Positions 41,901 to 42,053 of a DNA stretch of 42,053 nucleotides are shown in pieces. Source of the DNA: Candidatus Omnitrophota bacterium (lineage in GTDB: Bacteria; Omnitrophota; Omnitrophia; Omnitrophales; Aquincolibacteriaceae); the NCBI GenBank assembly GCA_023247055.1, contig JAHFHF010000020.1, forward strand, positions 1-42,053, in the 5' to 3' direction. The notes under the pieces are model-generated. The model was not told where the DNA came from, did no database searches, and worked only from the letters and a program-made list of their open reading frames with translations. Positions within the stretch are counted from its first letter, which is position 1, and each line of letters begins with the position of its first letter. The position numbers and the translations under genes were made by a program.

Positions 41901-42053
41901 CGCTCGGGTTTTGGCTGCGCCTTTGGTGGGTATCCGGCATATGTTCCAGATTGAAAATGTGACGGGATCACTGAGTTTTATCTTGCTCTCAGCCATTGGG
42001 CTGCCTTTGATTTATGTACACGCGGCCTCTCTGGTCGGTTTGTATCACTTCCT
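38902..42053 (+). CDS. in-frame continuation of the giant protein (3' end outside window)
   Basis: After TAG 38869-38871 the same reading frame stays open to the window edge, about 1060 codons, with codon use and helical charged composition matching the upstream part. If translated separately, ATG 38902 with GGGAAGGA 12 bases earlier is the best start (TTG 38890 is another). Content: helical body (IGYREGLADYMAHESMGV directly after the stop; FYDFDLERRNFEVLEPVFQ), then near the end hydrophobic segments VGAIVLGLVTLKYA, MLKVILTGVILIVFADITG, YVMLFLVAGLAAIAWNG and LSFILLSAIGLPLIYVHAAS, the only membrane helices of the whole giant frame after its signal sequence. No domain recognised. Whether this is a split gene, a nonsense mutation or a readthrough product is open. 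Confidence 0.8.
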   Translation, partial: MAHESMGVGLDPGDVLEYRIELPLDTVQKQNPFLSTSVRMERLYRGFRYYENLYAHLDASGQAALPAPFSAVFQTAFYDFDLERRNFEVLEPVFQALTAGGMDAEKARKLVYASAIQSKREGLSAEDISNMRNYVSKIELDGWTEDYIKALWIYRRHVRDIIEKTGAYGRIDDLFIDKIAQAIVIYLVRDGLLPVNTAAMPLGPIEYASIGASLRDILRRQGKWEDGQEFLTEKRAPDGSLVQELATLGIPVDELTPLKLDNALRGFRGHGSAEGQGVSVMDAALLGNLIRQSLEKAGFQFRPKKEVSPLGAVTRRAASDGFFVDRDNQELTENNVRDRNQNSYFIEKILEIVLMSLETPFVRTADDNILDPREDLFPAWTSAMPASKENAIRAFDEIQSFDHFKRMLSASGKTIRQFLEDQKKERPTYAILHERIRADLSRLLNDEASMRKLVKPEDVKKNGGRASGALFEEALDEAILKLVFILTVKRTSPSLLEDFIHQAAADYDQGLQEHIRTHAAQNLTRRLIAKGLKVEVAASEAGEKTAYKTLTGRLVAKLMEQGFVTARDYEVRALAGFLRGIDSSLAIDPLYDIADPLNEAFAFEENRRLILQGMVSGDARDLSRLEWLSFLGFNAGKVSNRLDLGPERENAADIIQFATPSQKSEFLQDIGADKQRVGVVQDQVNHVRHKANANFTNREGERRKELIRRVLDQALTQAGYNLTNIHAPFEVEIPQLLQDWGLESSAAMAYRPYLFQGSRFINAGKYEEAVARIYQSEMLVEDAGAPGARSFAIDSASWQAAGKNIQGQDFQLDLSDLIQREYSGFSDIASKYSTLEKVGAIVLGLVTLKYARDLLAAFGKMNRELRSADLSGEPADLSKSLLPAGRKTLSERLDAVIKPAGQMLKVILTGVILIVFADITGAAVFSYAMTYVMLFLVAGLAAIAWNGVPLVGEWLWKTGQEMPKRMQALGARMEKAGLGGVYKAVAGTYNFLLRDTVEWGARVLAAPLVGIRHMFQIENVTGSLSFILLSAIGLPLIYVHAASLVGLYHF

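Noticed and set aside
1..42053. CRISPR array, rRNA genes, intact insertion sequences
   Set aside because: No regularly spaced repeats, no rRNA signatures and no transposase or integrase gene were seen on either strand.

Overview
The window reads as a chromosomal segment of a Gram-negative (diderm) bacterium. It encodes an outer-membrane secretin, a signal-peptide-bearing outer-membrane beta-barrel, Tat export, and the MreBCD/PBP2/RodA elongasome. Several traits suggest a member of the Omnitrophota (OP3) or a related uncultured lineage: a gene so large that the window ends inside it, a glucoamylase-like secreted protein, and an ExeA-type ATPase beside a short secretion cluster. This taxonomic reading is inference; no rRNA gene is present to test it. 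Everything coding is on the + strand; only tRNA-His is on the - strand.

Region by region. (1) 1-9394: a tightly overlapping exopolysaccharide operon. It holds the end of one unidentified gene, two GT2 and one GT4 glycosyltransferases, an O-antigen-ligase-like membrane protein, a secreted Asp-box beta-propeller, a WecG/TagA/CpsF transferase, an initiating polyprenyl-phosphate sugar transferase and a hexapeptide acyltransferase. Seven consecutive start/stop overlaps imply translational coupling. (2) 9395-14383: a visibly A+T-richer island ending at the 3' end of tRNA-His. It carries a ParB-like HTH protein, a 51-aa zinc-ribbon protein, HemP, an outer-membrane protein, an FMN-binding protein, ApbE and a four-helix cytochrome b-like protein. 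I read this set as an iron/heme-linked envelope electron-transfer module. Two copies of one structured-RNA-like motif precede hemP and the outer-membrane gene. A 22-bp near-identical direct repeat flanks the island. (3) 14725-18717: a D,D-carboxypeptidase with a peptidoglycan-binding tail, a secreted glucoamylase/GH144-like protein, and PgeF. (4) 18706-24128: a good sigma-70 promoter, then mreB-mreC-mreD-(palindromic repeat)-mrdA-rodA. (5) 24273-24739: tRNA-Pro with a scrambled partial duplicate, then tatA. (6) 24823-29031: a four-gene secretion cluster (ExeA-like ATPase, GspC-like protein, secretin, coiled-coil/TPR protein). (7) 29281 to the window end: a giant gene. A 3196-codon ORF ends in a single TAG at 38869-38871, and the same frame then stays open for about 1060 more codons to the edge.

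How they fit together: most of the window concerns building and remodelling the envelope (polysaccharide synthesis, peptidoglycan elongation, export). The island looks like an acquired metal/electron-transfer cassette. The giant protein has a signal sequence, a Tiki/ChaN-like N-terminal region, an internal Tat-type signal, glucoamylase-like segments related to the protein at 15820, a very long helical body, and membrane segments only near the window edge. It is the most unusual object here.
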